Shown here: in pieces, positions 54,035-62,446 of the stretch
Layout: the number at the start of each line of letters is the position of its first letter
How positions within the stretch are numbered: position 1 is the first letter of the stretch
Origin: an archaeon
Lineage (GTDB): Archaea; Nanobdellota; Nanobdellia; SCGC-AAA011-G17; GW2011-AR17
Assembly (NCBI GenBank): GCA_018656555.1
Contig: JABHZQ010000020.1
Location: forward strand, 74,764-138,763
DNA length: 64,000 nt
Direction: 5' to 3'
Notes under the pieces: generated by a model
Seen by the model: the letters and a program-made list of their open reading frames with translations, nothing else
Told to the model about the DNA's origin: nothing
Databases searched by the model: none
Made by a program: the position numbers and the translations under genes

Positions 54035-54897
54035 AAGTATTAGATTTACATGAACCTGGCAAGGATTTGATGAGAAGAATCAATATTGATACTGGGTTGG
54101 ATTCATTTGTTTTGTATGGTACAGGTGCTTTGGATTTGTTATTAGATCCACACCATGATGTAAATGATCTGGATATAGCTACTCAAAGTAGTGATATTGG
54201 AGGATATAGGGGAAGAGTTATTTCTTCTGGTTTTGAAATTACTGAGCCTTATAGAGAATATGTTGTTTGTCATGATAAAAAAGTAGGTTTAGTTTATGCT
54301 CAGAGAGAGGGACTTGTTTTAGATGTTTGTTTTTTAGATGATTTTAATATTATTGGTCAATTTGATTTGGAATCTATTATGTGGAGATATCCAGAACTTG
54401 ATGTTATAGATAGATATGATGCTTTGGGAGCTTTGGAAAGAAGGAAGCTTGTTGCATTTAGGGGTTTAGATGGAGAGCATCCTCTTTTGTTGGCTTCTAG
54501 ATTTGTTGCATTATGTGGTAAGTATAATCTTTCAGTTGTTAATGAACCTAGTCAGAGATTGTTGGCAAGTGCTATTGCAGAAAGACTTGGAGTTGTTGGG
54601 ATTGATGAATCAGATCCAAGATATGCTTCTTGTTTATCATCTTTATTTGAAGCTATTGTTAGAAGTAGTGATAAAAATGCTTTTGTTAATGAGTTAGTTG
54701 AATCAAGAATTGTTAAATTAGTTGTACCTGAATTAGAGACTGCAGCTGAGAATGATAAATTTGATATTGGAAGATTAGAATCAAAACAAGAGTTATATAT
54801 AGCATTAGAACAATATTTACATAGGGGGGATGTTGAGAGTTTGAAATCAAGAGTTAAATTATTGAAAAAAAGGAATTGGGATGAACAAGATGCCTAA
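54031..54897 (+). CDS. nucleotidyltransferase-fold protein
   Basis: 288 residues. FVLYGTGALDLLLDPHHDVN followed by DLDIAT resembles the G-G/S-x-x-R-D-L-L...DxD core of CCA-adding/poly(A) polymerase-type nucleotidyltransferases; D47 and D49 would be metal ligands. The helical C-terminal half is unassigned. An RNA or small-molecule substrate is possible. Starts in the decarboxylase gene (ATGA) and ends inside the methylthiotransferase gene, so all are co-translated. Confidence 0.6.
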   Translation: MKVLDLHEPGKDLMRRINIDTGLDSFVLYGTGALDLLLDPHHDVNDLDIATQSSDIGGYRGRVISSGFEITEPYREYVVCHDKKVGLVYAQREGLVLDVCFLDDFNIIGQFDLESIMWRYPELDVIDRYDALGALERRKLVAFRGLDGEHPLLLASRFVALCGKYNLSVVNEPSQRLLASAIAERLGVVGIDESDPRYASCLSSLFEAIVRSSDKNAFVNELVESRIVKLVVPELETAAENDKFDIGRLESKQELYIALEQYLHRGDVESLKSRVKLLKKRNWDEQDA

Positions 54898-56152
54898 GAA
54901 TGTTTATTTAGAATCAAATGGATGTGCTGTAATTAGACATGATACACAAAGGTATGCTAAATATTTTAGATTAAATGGTTGGGATGAAGTAGATAATGTT
55001 GGAGATGCAGATTTAGTGCTTTATACTACTTGTGGAGTTATTGATCTTACTGAAGAGTTTGCATTAGAAGCTATTGATAGAATTAAAGGAGAACTTAGAG
55101 ATGGTTCGAAGTTGATTGTGGGGGGATGTTTACCTAAGATTAATCCTGAAAGGCTTATTGGTGTTTTTGATGGAGTGTCTTTTGGACCAACAGAAGAAGT
55201 TAGGTTAGATGATTTAATTGGGGCAAATGTAAGTATTAATGATGTTTTTTGGGATGGTGAGATTGTAAGAGAACATTCAATGGGAGATCCAGAATTAGCT
55301 TATTCTCCAGAAGAATTGGAAGAGTTAGAAGTAGTAGATTATTTATCGGGCGTGTTTAAGGATAGAGGATTTTTGGAGATTTATAATTATTTAACTAAAG
55401 GAAGATTCTTTTGGCAAGAGGATGGACTTTTTGAGGTTAAGGTAGGGGATGGTTGTATGTATAATTGTGCTTATTGTGGTACAAAAAATGCTAAAGGAAA
55501 TTTAGTTAGTAGAGATCCTGGAAAAATTATTGAAGAATTTAAATTTGGAGTTGAAAGAGGGTTTCCAAAAATACTTTTAACTGGGGATGAAGTTGGTGAA
55601 TATGGTAGAGATAGGGGATCAAGTTTGGTTGAATTGTTGAGAGCATTAATTCCTGAGTCTAGAGATTCTAGAATTGCATTAAGATATGTTTCTCCTTCTT
55701 CTTTAGTTAGACAGTATAATGATTTAGCGCCCTTGTTTGATAGTGGAAATGTATATTATTTTTGTTCTTCAATACAGTCAGGGAGTCCAGATGTTTTGAA
55801 GTTAATGAGAAGACCAAAAGATATTGGTTCTTTTTTAGATCTTGTTGCTAAAATTGATGTTAATTTTCCAGGTGTGTATAAACATACTCAAGTAATTGTT
55901 GGATTTCCACAGGAAACTGAAGAGGATTTTAAAATGACTATGGAGGCCATGGAAAGAAGTGGTTTTGATTATTTTAGTGTTATTAGGTATTCTAGGAGAC
56001 CAAATACTCTTGCTGATGGAATGGATGGACATTTGGATCCTGAAGTTATTGAGGAAAGATTTCAAAGAGCTAAGAGTTTAGCTTCTGAGATAAGATCAAG
56101 AAAATTAAGAAAAAGAATTTTTGATAAGTTTGTTCTTACATTTAAAGATTAA
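54881..56152 (+). CDS. MiaB/RimO-like methylthiotransferase family radical SAM protein
   Basis: 423 residues. The N-terminal MTTase domain has its three cluster cysteines, C15 (ESNGCAV), C51 (YTTCGV) and C83 (GGCLPK). The radical SAM motif is C192-MYN-C196-AY-C199. HTQVIVGFPQETEEDF near residue 345 is also typical. The usual C-terminal TRAM domain is missing or very short. Family members methylthiolate tRNA or ribosomal protein S12. It overlaps the NTase gene by 17 bases and the convergent PhnP-like gene by 11. Confidence 0.85.
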   Translation: MNKMPKNVYLESNGCAVIRHDTQRYAKYFRLNGWDEVDNVGDADLVLYTTCGVIDLTEEFALEAIDRIKGELRDGSKLIVGGCLPKINPERLIGVFDGVSFGPTEEVRLDDLIGANVSINDVFWDGEIVREHSMGDPELAYSPEELEELEVVDYLSGVFKDRGFLEIYNYLTKGRFFWQEDGLFEVKVGDGCMYNCAYCGTKNAKGNLVSRDPGKIIEEFKFGVERGFPKILLTGDEVGEYGRDRGSSLVELLRALIPESRDSRIALRYVSPSSLVRQYNDLAPLFDSGNVYYFCSSIQSGSPDVLKLMRRPKDIGSFLDLVAKIDVNFPGVYKHTQVIVGFPQETEEDFKMTMEAMERSGFDYFSVIRYSRRPNTLADGMDGHLDPEVIEERFQRAKSLASEIRSRKLRKRIFDKFVLTFKD

Positions 56153-56951
56153 TTTTCATTCCATCATGAGCATATTCAAAATTAATTTCAGGATATTCTT
56201 CTTTTAATTTATCTAAGTGCTCTAATCCCCACCTATTAAGTTCAATTTCTTCTATATGGGTAAGTATAACTTTCTTTGGTGTTATTTCTTTGAATCTTTT
56301 TATCATATTGGGGAATGAAATTTCTGAACTAACCTTATCATGAGAAAATATACCACATTCATGTACTAGAACATCAATATCTTTATGATTAATGTAATTT
56401 TTAAAGTGTAGTGTGTCACATGGAGCATATACTAGTTTTTTATTATTTTCTTCAAAGTGATATACATACCAATCTGATTCTTTACCTTGAAAACCAATAA
56501 TTTTTATTTTTATGTTATTGATATTTAAAATATCTCCATCTTCAACTAGATTTAATTTAAAAACTTTTAATTTTTCTATGTAATAGGAGATTGTAGGGAA
56601 TTTTTCTTTTAATGTTTCATATACTTTTTTACCAGTATATAGTTTTATTTCATGTGTTGGTTTCCTTTCTATAAAATCATAAATTGCTTCAGCTATAACT
56701 CTTAATCCAAAAGTATGATCTGGATGCCAATGTGTTAAGAAAAGGTGGTCTATTTGTTTAATGTTTTCTCTATTAATTGATTCACCTATATCTTCGGGGC
56801 AGTCTATTAGTGTGTTAATATCATTTAGAAATATAGAACAAGAATTTCTTTGTGATGTGGGATTATTCCTTGCATTATTGCAAAGTTTACACTGGCAAAA
56901 AGGTCTTGGAACAGGCATAGCTCCACCAGATCCTAATATTGTGAATTCCAT
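56142..56951 (-). CDS. PhnP-like metallo-beta-lactamase phosphodiesterase
   Basis: 269 residues. Opening LGSGGAMPVPRPFCQCKLCN with a cysteine cluster as in PhnP, then the metal motif LTHWHPDHTFGL (near 72-83) and ECGIFSHD and ILTHIE later. PhnP cleaves phosphoribosyl cyclic phosphate; relatives act on other cyclic or RNA phosphodiesters, so the substrate here is open. Lysine-rich, in contrast to the operon it faces. Confidence 0.8.
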   Translation of the reverse strand: MEFTILGSGGAMPVPRPFCQCKLCNNARNNPTSQRNSCSIFLNDINTLIDCPEDIGESINRENIKQIDHLFLTHWHPDHTFGLRVIAEAIYDFIERKPTHEIKLYTGKKVYETLKEKFPTISYYIEKLKVFKLNLVEDGDILNINNIKIKIIGFQGKESDWYVYHFEENNKKLVYAPCDTLHFKNYINHKDIDVLVHECGIFSHDKVSSEISFPNMIKRFKEITPKKVILTHIEEIELNRWGLEHLDKLKEEYPEINFEYAHDGMKINL

Positions 56952-57026
56952 AAGGAGAATATTGCTAGGTTTATATTTAAATGTTTCTCGTTAGTAGTGA
57001 TAATTATGATTTTGTTTTTATTCAGA

Positions 57027-57061
57027 AGTAGTAACAAAAACAAAAGATTTATAAATAAGTT
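57027..57061 (+). promoter_or_regulatory. 35-base shared promoter element, copy 2
   Basis: Exact copy of 50592-50626. The TATA part (ATTTATAAATAAG) lies about 17-28 bases before the ATG at 57075, so this copy drives a nearly leaderless transcript for the predicted secreted beta-rich protein. The bases on either side differ, so the conserved block is well bounded. Confidence 0.75.
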
Positions 57062-57074
57062 GTTTTATAGATAA

Positions 57075-58280
57075 ATGAAAATGAGAACCTTACTATCTTT
57101 ATTGGCTGGAGGAATGGCTGTTTTTGGTATGGCAAATGCTGACGCTGATGAATTGCCTGATTCTGATTTAGAACCATTAACTGAAGATGTTGCATATGAA
57201 CCTACTTCTAATTGGTTTTTTGGAAGCATGTTTATTAGAGATGGTAGTAATGCTGAGGCTAGTGCTGAAGAGATGCATGGTTTTGATAGTTTGCTTACAA
57301 TGGATGCTGATGATGGTAGGAAAGTTGTTTTTAGTTCTACAAATCCTCTAGATGTTAATATAGAAGATGGTAGATATCATCAGACTGCTGTTGGTGTTAG
57401 ATTTCCTTATCTTTGGAATGATACTTTAGCTATTAGTGCTGGAACAAGAGCAAGGTGGGATGATAGTGATAGTTTTAATTTAGGAGCAAGAGCAGATTTG
57501 TTACCAAGAGCTCCTGTTACTCCTAGAGCTGGTTATCTTCATGATCCAGAACATGGTTCAGGTGGTTTTGGTGGTGTGAGGTTTGATCTTCCTTTAGATG
57601 ATGGTGTTTTGCATGGTGATATTGATGCTGTGGGTTATGATGGAAGGTTTGATTTAAGAGGTTTTGTTTCTGCAACAATGCCTTTAGCATCTGAACAAGG
57701 AAGTGTTTATGCTGGTTTAGGTGGAAAGTTACAAGATAGAGTTGTTATGGCAGATGTTGGTTTTTTAGGTAATGATAAACCTGGATTTAATTTATTGGTT
57801 CAATATGATGTTGATGATCGAGCTTTGAATGGAAAATTACATATGGCTTTTATGGATTGGGATTGGCAACAAGGAAATGTTGATTTTCCAGAGCATGTTA
57901 GAATGGGAACTGGTAATCAAGTTATGGATGGTGGAAATGGTTTAGCTGTTTTAGATGGATGGGCTCCTTTTGATTCTCATGCTGGAAGAGGTCTTGTTAT
58001 GGTTGCTAATTATCATCTTAATCAAGTTGGTACTGGGGCTGATGCTACTTTGTACTTAGTTGCAAAAGGTGGACCTGTTGAAGCTTTTGTTGGAGTTAGG
58101 GGTGGAGTTGAAAGAACTGAAGAAGAAGTTTCTGGTTCTGTTGGAGCTGAAGGTCAATTATTTTTTAATGTAAGTGATGATTTTGGTGTTGAGTTATGGG
58201 GAACTGCTGATTTGTATCCTACACATGAAGAACTTGTTAGAGCTGCTACTGCTTATGGTGGTTTAGTGTGGGCTTTGTAA
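57075..58280 (+). CDS. secreted beta-rich, barrel-like protein
   Basis: 401 residues. Signal peptide to about residue 23 (MKMRTLLSLLAGGMAVFGMA). An acidic linker (about 24-50) is followed by alternating hydrophobic/polar stretches with many glycines (GVRFDLPLDDGVLHGDIDAV; VYAGLGGKLQDRVVMADVGF; AEAF/VEAFVGVRGGVE), and the protein ends GLVWAL. That pattern looks like an outer-membrane-type beta barrel, surprising in an archaeon. It may instead be a soluble beta-solenoid or sheet protein. Low lysine, high Asp/Gly. Shares its promoter element with MetRS. Confidence 0.6.
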   Translation: MKMRTLLSLLAGGMAVFGMANADADELPDSDLEPLTEDVAYEPTSNWFFGSMFIRDGSNAEASAEEMHGFDSLLTMDADDGRKVVFSSTNPLDVNIEDGRYHQTAVGVRFPYLWNDTLAISAGTRARWDDSDSFNLGARADLLPRAPVTPRAGYLHDPEHGSGGFGGVRFDLPLDDGVLHGDIDAVGYDGRFDLRGFVSATMPLASEQGSVYAGLGGKLQDRVVMADVGFLGNDKPGFNLLVQYDVDDRALNGKLHMAFMDWDWQQGNVDFPEHVRMGTGNQVMDGGNGLAVLDGWAPFDSHAGRGLVMVANYHLNQVGTGADATLYLVAKGGPVEAFVGVRGGVERTEEEVSGSVGAEGQLFFNVSDDFGVELWGTADLYPTHEELVRAATAYGGLVWAL

Positions 58281-58319
58281 TCTAAATCTTTATAAAATGT
58301 TTTTCTTTGAATTTTTCTG

Positions 58320-59657
58320 ATGTATGATGTTATAATAGTTGGAGGGGGTCCAGCTGGTTTATTTGCTGCTTATGAGTTAGCTGTAAAGTCTAATAAGACT
58401 GTTTTGTTAATTGAAAAGGGAAAAGGAATTGAGACAAGAGGTAAGAATGAAGTTATGTGTGGGATTGGAGGGGCTGGAACATTTTCAGATGGTAAATTGC
58501 ATTTTACACCTTGTTTGAGTCATGAGAAGATGTTAGACTTGTATTCGGTTGCTGAGTATCAAGAGTATGTTGATTATGTTGATAAATTATTTTCTGAGTT
58601 TGGAGTTACTGCTGAGTATTATCCTAAGGATAGTAAGAAAGTTCAAGAATTAGTAGATAGGTGTAAGAGAAATAGTATTCATTTATTTGTTAGAAAGATA
58701 AGACATGTAGGAAGTGATAAGCTACCTAAAGTTATTGGAAATTTTGAAAAATTCTTAAGAGAGAAAGGTATTGAAATAAAAACTGAGAAAGTTGTTACTG
58801 ATTTAATTGTTGAAGAGGGTGTTTGTAAGGGTGTTAAGATAAATGGAGATTTAGTTGAGGGAAGGAATATAATCTTAGCTCCTGGACGATTTAATGCTTC
58901 TTGGATGCAAGAGATTGCAAGTAGATATGATTTGAACTATGAGTTTGAGAAAGTTGAAGTAGGAGTTAGAGTTGAATTCCCTGAAGGTATTATGCGAGAG
59001 TATTCTGAAGAGATGTATGAGGCTATTTTTATGATTAGAACCCCATCTTATGATGATGTTATGAGAAGTTTTTGTCCTTGTCCTAAAGGTTTAGTTGCAA
59101 TTGAAGATTATGAAGGATTTGTTTGTGTTAATGGACATAGTAATTCTGATCATAAATCAGATAATAGTAACTTTGCTTTTGTTACAGAGATAAAATTAAC
59201 AGAGCCTGTTGAGAATACAACTTTATATGCAAAATCTATTGCACAGTTAGCAAATACTATTGGAGGGGGTAAACCAATTTTACAAAGACTAGCTGATTTG
59301 AGAGCAGGTAGGAGAAGCACTTGGAGTAGGATAGACAAGAGTTATGTTAGTCCTTCTTTAAGAGATGTTGTTCCAGGAGATATTTCAATGGCTTTTCCAC
59401 ATCGAGTTGTTACAAATCTTATTGAAGGTTTGAGATTATTAGATAGTGTTATGCCTGGAATTTATTCTGGTAATACTCTTTTGTATGCACCTGAGATAAA
59501 ATTAAGAAGTTCTAAGATTAAAACAAATAAACATTTACAAACTAAGATTAAAGGTCTTTATGTTGCAGGTGATGGTGCTGGTGTTTCTGGAAATATTGTT
59601 GGTGCTGCTGCAACTGGAGTTATTGCTGCTCAAGGTATTATAAAGAACGGTTCTTAG
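58320..59657 (+). CDS. FAD-dependent oxidoreductase (COG2509-like)
   Basis: 445 residues. Dinucleotide-binding motif VIIVGGGPAGLFAAYEL at the N-terminus, IEKGKGIETRGKNEVMCGIG with GGAGTFSDGKLHF, and the late FAD motif GLYVAGDGAGVSGNIVGAA. This layout matches the COG2509 flavoprotein dehydrogenases. Substrate unknown. TATA box TTTATAAAA about 25 bases before the ATG. Its end overlaps the convergent orphan gene at 59638 by 20 bases. Confidence 0.85.
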   Translation: MYDVIIVGGGPAGLFAAYELAVKSNKTVLLIEKGKGIETRGKNEVMCGIGGAGTFSDGKLHFTPCLSHEKMLDLYSVAEYQEYVDYVDKLFSEFGVTAEYYPKDSKKVQELVDRCKRNSIHLFVRKIRHVGSDKLPKVIGNFEKFLREKGIEIKTEKVVTDLIVEEGVCKGVKINGDLVEGRNIILAPGRFNASWMQEIASRYDLNYEFEKVEVGVRVEFPEGIMREYSEEMYEAIFMIRTPSYDDVMRSFCPCPKGLVAIEDYEGFVCVNGHSNSDHKSDNSNFAFVTEIKLTEPVENTTLYAKSIAQLANTIGGGKPILQRLADLRAGRRSTWSRIDKSYVSPSLRDVVPGDISMAFPHRVVTNLIEGLRLLDSVMPGIYSGNTLLYAPEIKLRSSKIKTNKHLQTKIKGLYVAGDGAGVSGNIVGAAATGVIAAQGIIKNGS

Positions 59658-60015
59658 ATCTCATTCCTTGATACATTTCCCAAGGTATTGTTCTGTATCC
59701 AGGAAAATTTGGAAGAGAATCAGCTGTTCTGTAGATTGCAAAGGTTTCAGTTGTGGTTAATCCCATTAACCCTATCATAACTAGATCATGAGGTGTACTT
59801 TCTGCTCTAACATCTCTGATTGGATATCTAGAAAGTTGATGTCTTGGATCAATACTCCAATCTAATGTGTGGGGTTTTTCAGGACCAATGAATAAACATC
59901 CTGCCCCATAAGTAAATTGAATTCCACAATATCCTTGTGTGTCTAATACTACATCTGAATTTGCAAGAACCATTAATAATTCAAGGGGGATATCTTTTGG
60001 AGGATCGTTTGGCAT
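59638..60015 (-). CDS. orphan protein
   Basis: 125 residues, Pro-, Arg- and Gly-rich with no signal peptide (MPNDPPKDIPLELLMVLANS), probably a small alpha/beta fold (GIQFTYGAGCLFIGPEKP; DLVMIGLMGLTTTETFAIYR). It overlaps the flavoprotein gene at the 3' end. Family not recognised. Confidence 0.5.
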   Translation of the reverse strand: MPNDPPKDIPLELLMVLANSDVVLDTQGYCGIQFTYGAGCLFIGPEKPHTLDWSIDPRHQLSRYPIRDVRAESTPHDLVMIGLMGLTTTETFAIYRTADSLPNFPGYRTIPWEMYQGMRSKNRSL

Positions 60016-60066
60016 AAAATTGTTATTTTAGTTTAGTTTAAATAAATTTGTCTTATAGAGGAAACA

Positions 60067-60075
60067 CTTATAAAC
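60067..60075 (+). promoter_or_regulatory. TATA box of the duplicated-domain gene
   Basis: CTTATAAAC about 24 bases before the ATG at 60097; leaderless spacing like its neighbours. Confidence 0.5.
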
Positions 60076-60096
60076 AAAATGTAAATTTCTTTATAT

Positions 60097-60402
60097 ATGG
60101 CAGGAATTGATAGTTTAATGGATGCGTATGATTCACAACATCCTGGTAGAAGGTTAACAGCCCATGAAAGAGGTCAACTTAGAACTGCTGCTAGAACCAA
60201 AAGTTCTTGGTATATACCTGGTAGACTTGGAAGTTTTTTTGATGGGGTTATTCCTGGTAGTGAAGATTTAATGGATGCATATGATGAAGTTCATAATCCT
60301 GCTGACAGATTAACACCTAATGATAGAGATAGACTTAGGACTGCTGCTAGAACTGGTGATGATAGCTATATACCTGGTAGACTTAGACGTGATAGGTGGT
60401 AA
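60097..60402 (+). CDS. protein of two tandem repeats
   Basis: 101 residues made of two copies of one unit, about residues 4-45 and 55-98: LMDAYDxxHxxxRLTxxxRxxLRTAARTxxxxYIPGRL. The units share LMDAYD, RLT, LRTAART and YIPGRL exactly, so the duplication is recent or under strong constraint. Arginine-rich, no cysteine or signal. It may be an RNA- or DNA-binding module; no family recognised. The neighbour on the other strand starts right at its end (60403). Confidence 0.6.
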   Translation: MAGIDSLMDAYDSQHPGRRLTAHERGQLRTAARTKSSWYIPGRLGSFFDGVIPGSEDLMDAYDEVHNPADRLTPNDRDRLRTAARTGDDSYIPGRLRRDRW

Positions 60403-60609
60403 TTAAAGAACTAAATGTTCTAATCCAGAAGGTATTTCTAATATTTCAGGTTTGTCAATTTGATATCCTTGTGACCTCCAACGAGCTAGAACTGCTCCAG
60501 CAATTAAAGAGGATTGTCTTACGACTTCTTCAGGTGGTCTAAATGGAATATTTCTATAGAGTTTTACTCCTGTGTCAACTCTGTCAAACCCATAGAATGC
60601 CCTATTCAT
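60403..60609 (-). CDS. small orphan protein
   Basis: 68 residues (MNRAFYGFDRVDTGVKLYRN...), mixed alpha/beta, no signal. Ends exactly beside the stop of the 60097 gene on the other strand. Family not recognised. Confidence 0.45.
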   Translation of the reverse strand: MNRAFYGFDRVDTGVKLYRNIPFRPPEEVVRQSSLIAGAVLARWRSQGYQIDKPEILEIPSGLEHLVL

Positions 60610-60680
60610 GTTAATTATTATGGTCTTATACTATAAAAACATTTTTATAGTCCTTTTCCGTAATGCTATTTGGTGATAAT

Positions 60681-61001
60681 ATGTTTCATAAAGATTTACA
60701 GGACGCATTAAGGTATATTGAGGAAGGGAAGGGGGATGAAGCTTTAAATATTCTTAACGAACATAGAAAAATTGAAGGACCCGAATCACAATCTAACCAA
60801 TTTATTTGGGCTAAGTTATTGGGAGCTATTAAAGGTTATGAGCTTAACATTGATTTAGCTATTGAAAATATACAGTCAAGTACTAATAAACGTCAACAAA
60901 GAAGATATATTGATGAGGCTTTAATTCATTTTGATAGTTTTGTAAGAAATGCACAAGAACTAATTAAAATTTTAGAATTAGAAGAAAAGGACTTAAAATG
61001 A
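60681..61001 (+). CDS. small helical orphan protein
   Basis: 106 residues from the ATG at 60681, which has GGTGAT five bases upstream (the frame is open from 60663). Helical with tetratricopeptide-like spacing (KDLQDALRYIEEGKGDEALN), though a single unit cannot be called. Overlaps the next gene by 4 bases (ATGA), forming an operon with it and probably with the HD gene. Confidence 0.6.
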   Translation: MFHKDLQDALRYIEEGKGDEALNILNEHRKIEGPESQSNQFIWAKLLGAIKGYELNIDLAIENIQSSTNKRQQRRYIDEALIHFDSFVRNAQELIKILELEEKDLK

Positions 61002-61198
61002 CAGATTATAATGAACCATTGTGTAGTTATGAATGTATGTATAGAGTAGGTGATTTAAGACCTAGAGTTCCTCAAGTTGTTTCTAGGAGTTTAGAACTTA
61101 GAAAAAGAGCACTTACTGTTACTTTAAGAAGAGGTTTGAGAACTGAGAGTATTGATGGGTTAATGAGAGAACATGTGTTAAGATCTCGGAGATTCTAA
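60998..61198 (+). CDS. small arginine-rich orphan protein
   Basis: 66 residues; two cysteines near the start (LCSYECMYR) and a very basic C-terminal half (RRGLRTESIDGLMREHVLRS). Probably nucleic-acid binding. Coupled by ATGA to the gene before and followed after 3 bases by the HD gene. Confidence 0.55.
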   Translation: MTDYNEPLCSYECMYRVGDLRPRVPQVVSRSLELRKRALTVTLRRGLRTESIDGLMREHVLRSRRF

Positions 61199-61201
61199 AT
61201 T

Positions 61202-61654
61202 ATGGATATTATTCAGAAAGCTGAGGAATTTGCAAAGAAAGAGTATAAGAAAAATGATTCTTTTCATCAATGGTCTCATATTCAAAATGTTCTTAAAAGA
61301 GCTCTTGAGATTGCAGAACAATTAAAGGATGTTGATTATGAAGTCTTAAAGCTTGCAATTATTTTTCATGATATTGATTATAGAAAATATGAAACTCATG
61401 TAGAAGCTAGTATTGAAGTGGCTGAAACTTTTCTTAAGAAAGAAGGATACCCTAAAGAGAGAATAGAAAAGGTAAAAGAGATTATGTTAAATCATTCAAG
61501 TCCACATAGAAGAAAGTTTGGTGAGGCTAAGTTGTTGGAAGGCAAGATTATTTATGATGCTGATAAATCAATTAGTATGGGTGATGCTGAATTTTACAAA
61601 AAATATTATATTAAGTTATATCTTGATGAAACAAGAAAATTGGTAAAAAAATAA
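61202..61654 (+). CDS. HD-domain phosphohydrolase
   Basis: 150 residues with the HD pattern: H26 (FHQWSH), H56-D57 (IIFHDIDY), H in NHSSPH and D in YDADKS. HD proteins hydrolyse nucleotides, cyclic dinucleotides or phosphomonoesters; the substrate is not predictable. Last gene of the three-gene run from 60681. Confidence 0.85.
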   Translation: MDIIQKAEEFAKKEYKKNDSFHQWSHIQNVLKRALEIAEQLKDVDYEVLKLAIIFHDIDYRKYETHVEASIEVAETFLKKEGYPKERIEKVKEIMLNHSSPHRRKFGEAKLLEGKIIYDADKSISMGDAEFYKKYYIKLYLDETRKLVKK

Positions 61655-61661
61655 AAAAAAA
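61653..61661 (-). terminator. U9 tract after the small zinc protein gene
   Basis: Nine A on the plus strand gives U9 in the minus-strand transcript, 26 bases past the stop of the gene at 61687. A good archaeal terminator, overlapping the region just past the HD gene. Confidence 0.45.
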
Positions 61662-61686
61662 TTGAAATTATTTAAGAAATATAAAA

Positions 61687-61842
61687 TTAATAGCTCTTAT
61701 TTTTTCTAAAACAGTCTCTGCAGAATACATCTCTGCCTTCTGTGGGTTTAAACGGTACTTCACATTCTTCACCACATTCTGCACAAGTTGCTTTGTGCAT
61801 TTCTCTTGGGCCTTGGTTAAAACCGCCCCTTCTATTATCCAT
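61687..61842 (-). CDS. CxxC-x17-CxxC zinc-ribbon protein
   Basis: 51 residues (MDNRRGGFNQGPREMHKATC...), with C20-x2-C23, exactly 17 residues, then C41-x2-C44; C27 is extra. This spacing is the hallmark of the small CxxC-x17-CxxC family common in candidate-phyla bacteria and also seen in DPANN. The start has GGAG upstream. The role is unknown; a zinc ribbon binding RNA or a protein partner is likely. Confidence 0.8.
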   Translation of the reverse strand: MDNRRGGFNQGPREMHKATCAECGEECEVPFKPTEGRDVFCRDCFRKNKSY

Positions 61843-61933
61843 TTTTTGCTCTCCTTTGCATAAATATGCTTAAGTTTGGGTTTAAGTCACCCTTTATAAA
61901 TGTTGCGATTTTAGTGGATTTTAGTTACAATGA

Positions 61934-61960
61934 GGTGGTAACAGAAAAAGAGCATTTATA
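61934..61960 (+). promoter_or_regulatory. degenerate third copy of the shared promoter element
   Basis: Matches the 35-base element at 20 of its first 27 positions without gaps, keeping GTAACA, the A-rich stretch and TTTATA. It lies about 90 bases before the gene at 62049, which also has its own TATA box. A match this good may be partly due to A/T composition. Confidence 0.35.
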
Positions 61961-62020
61961 CTGGATTTTTGGGTTTTGATGTGAATTTATAACGACCAGT
62001 TGCAATATTTTCTAAACTAA

Positions 62021-62028
62021 TATAAATA
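62021..62028 (+). promoter_or_regulatory. TATA box of the 62049 gene
   Basis: TATAAATA, 21-28 bases before the ATG at 62049; leaderless spacing. Confidence 0.5.
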
Positions 62029-62048
62029 TTTGATTGATTCTCTTTATT

Positions 62049-62411
62049 ATGATTGGTTGTACTTTACCTAGTAATGATATTTATGTCTTTTTTGAGGATG
62101 GAGAGATTGAACAGCTTAGTTTAGGACAATTAGAGGGAGCTCATGTTAATACAAGCTTTGAAAGAATTGCCTTGGAAGTTATTGTTGATGATAAAAGATG
62201 TCAAGATGCTTGTGAAAGGGTTTTAATTGATAGAAAACCTGGAGAATATCTGCGTTTGTATATTAGAGATGAGATTTTGAGTAGATTAAAAGAAAGGAGG
62301 TCTTATGAAGACCATAAAGGATATTGTCATGTTTCTTTGAAGGGTTTAGATGATTTGCCTATTTCTGAATTGTCGATATATTATGCAATTGGTGGAGAAA
62401 CTGAAATTTAG
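62049..62411 (+). CDS. orphan protein
   Basis: 120 residues from MIGCTLPSNDIYVFFEDGEI; TTG at 62034 is the earliest possible start. Mixed alpha/beta, with three cysteines in the middle and end. TATA box spacing supports the ATG. Downstream of the degenerate shared element. Family not recognised. Confidence 0.55.
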   Translation: MIGCTLPSNDIYVFFEDGEIEQLSLGQLEGAHVNTSFERIALEVIVDDKRCQDACERVLIDRKPGEYLRLYIRDEILSRLKERRSYEDHKGYCHVSLKGLDDLPISELSIYYAIGGETEI

Positions 62412-62446
62412 GATAGTTTTTTATATTATTATAACATAGAATTATT

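Noticed and set aside
57075-58280. Evidence for bacterial contamination of the assembly
   Set aside because: Codon use and promoter type match the surrounding archaeal genes and the promoter is shared with the MetRS operon.
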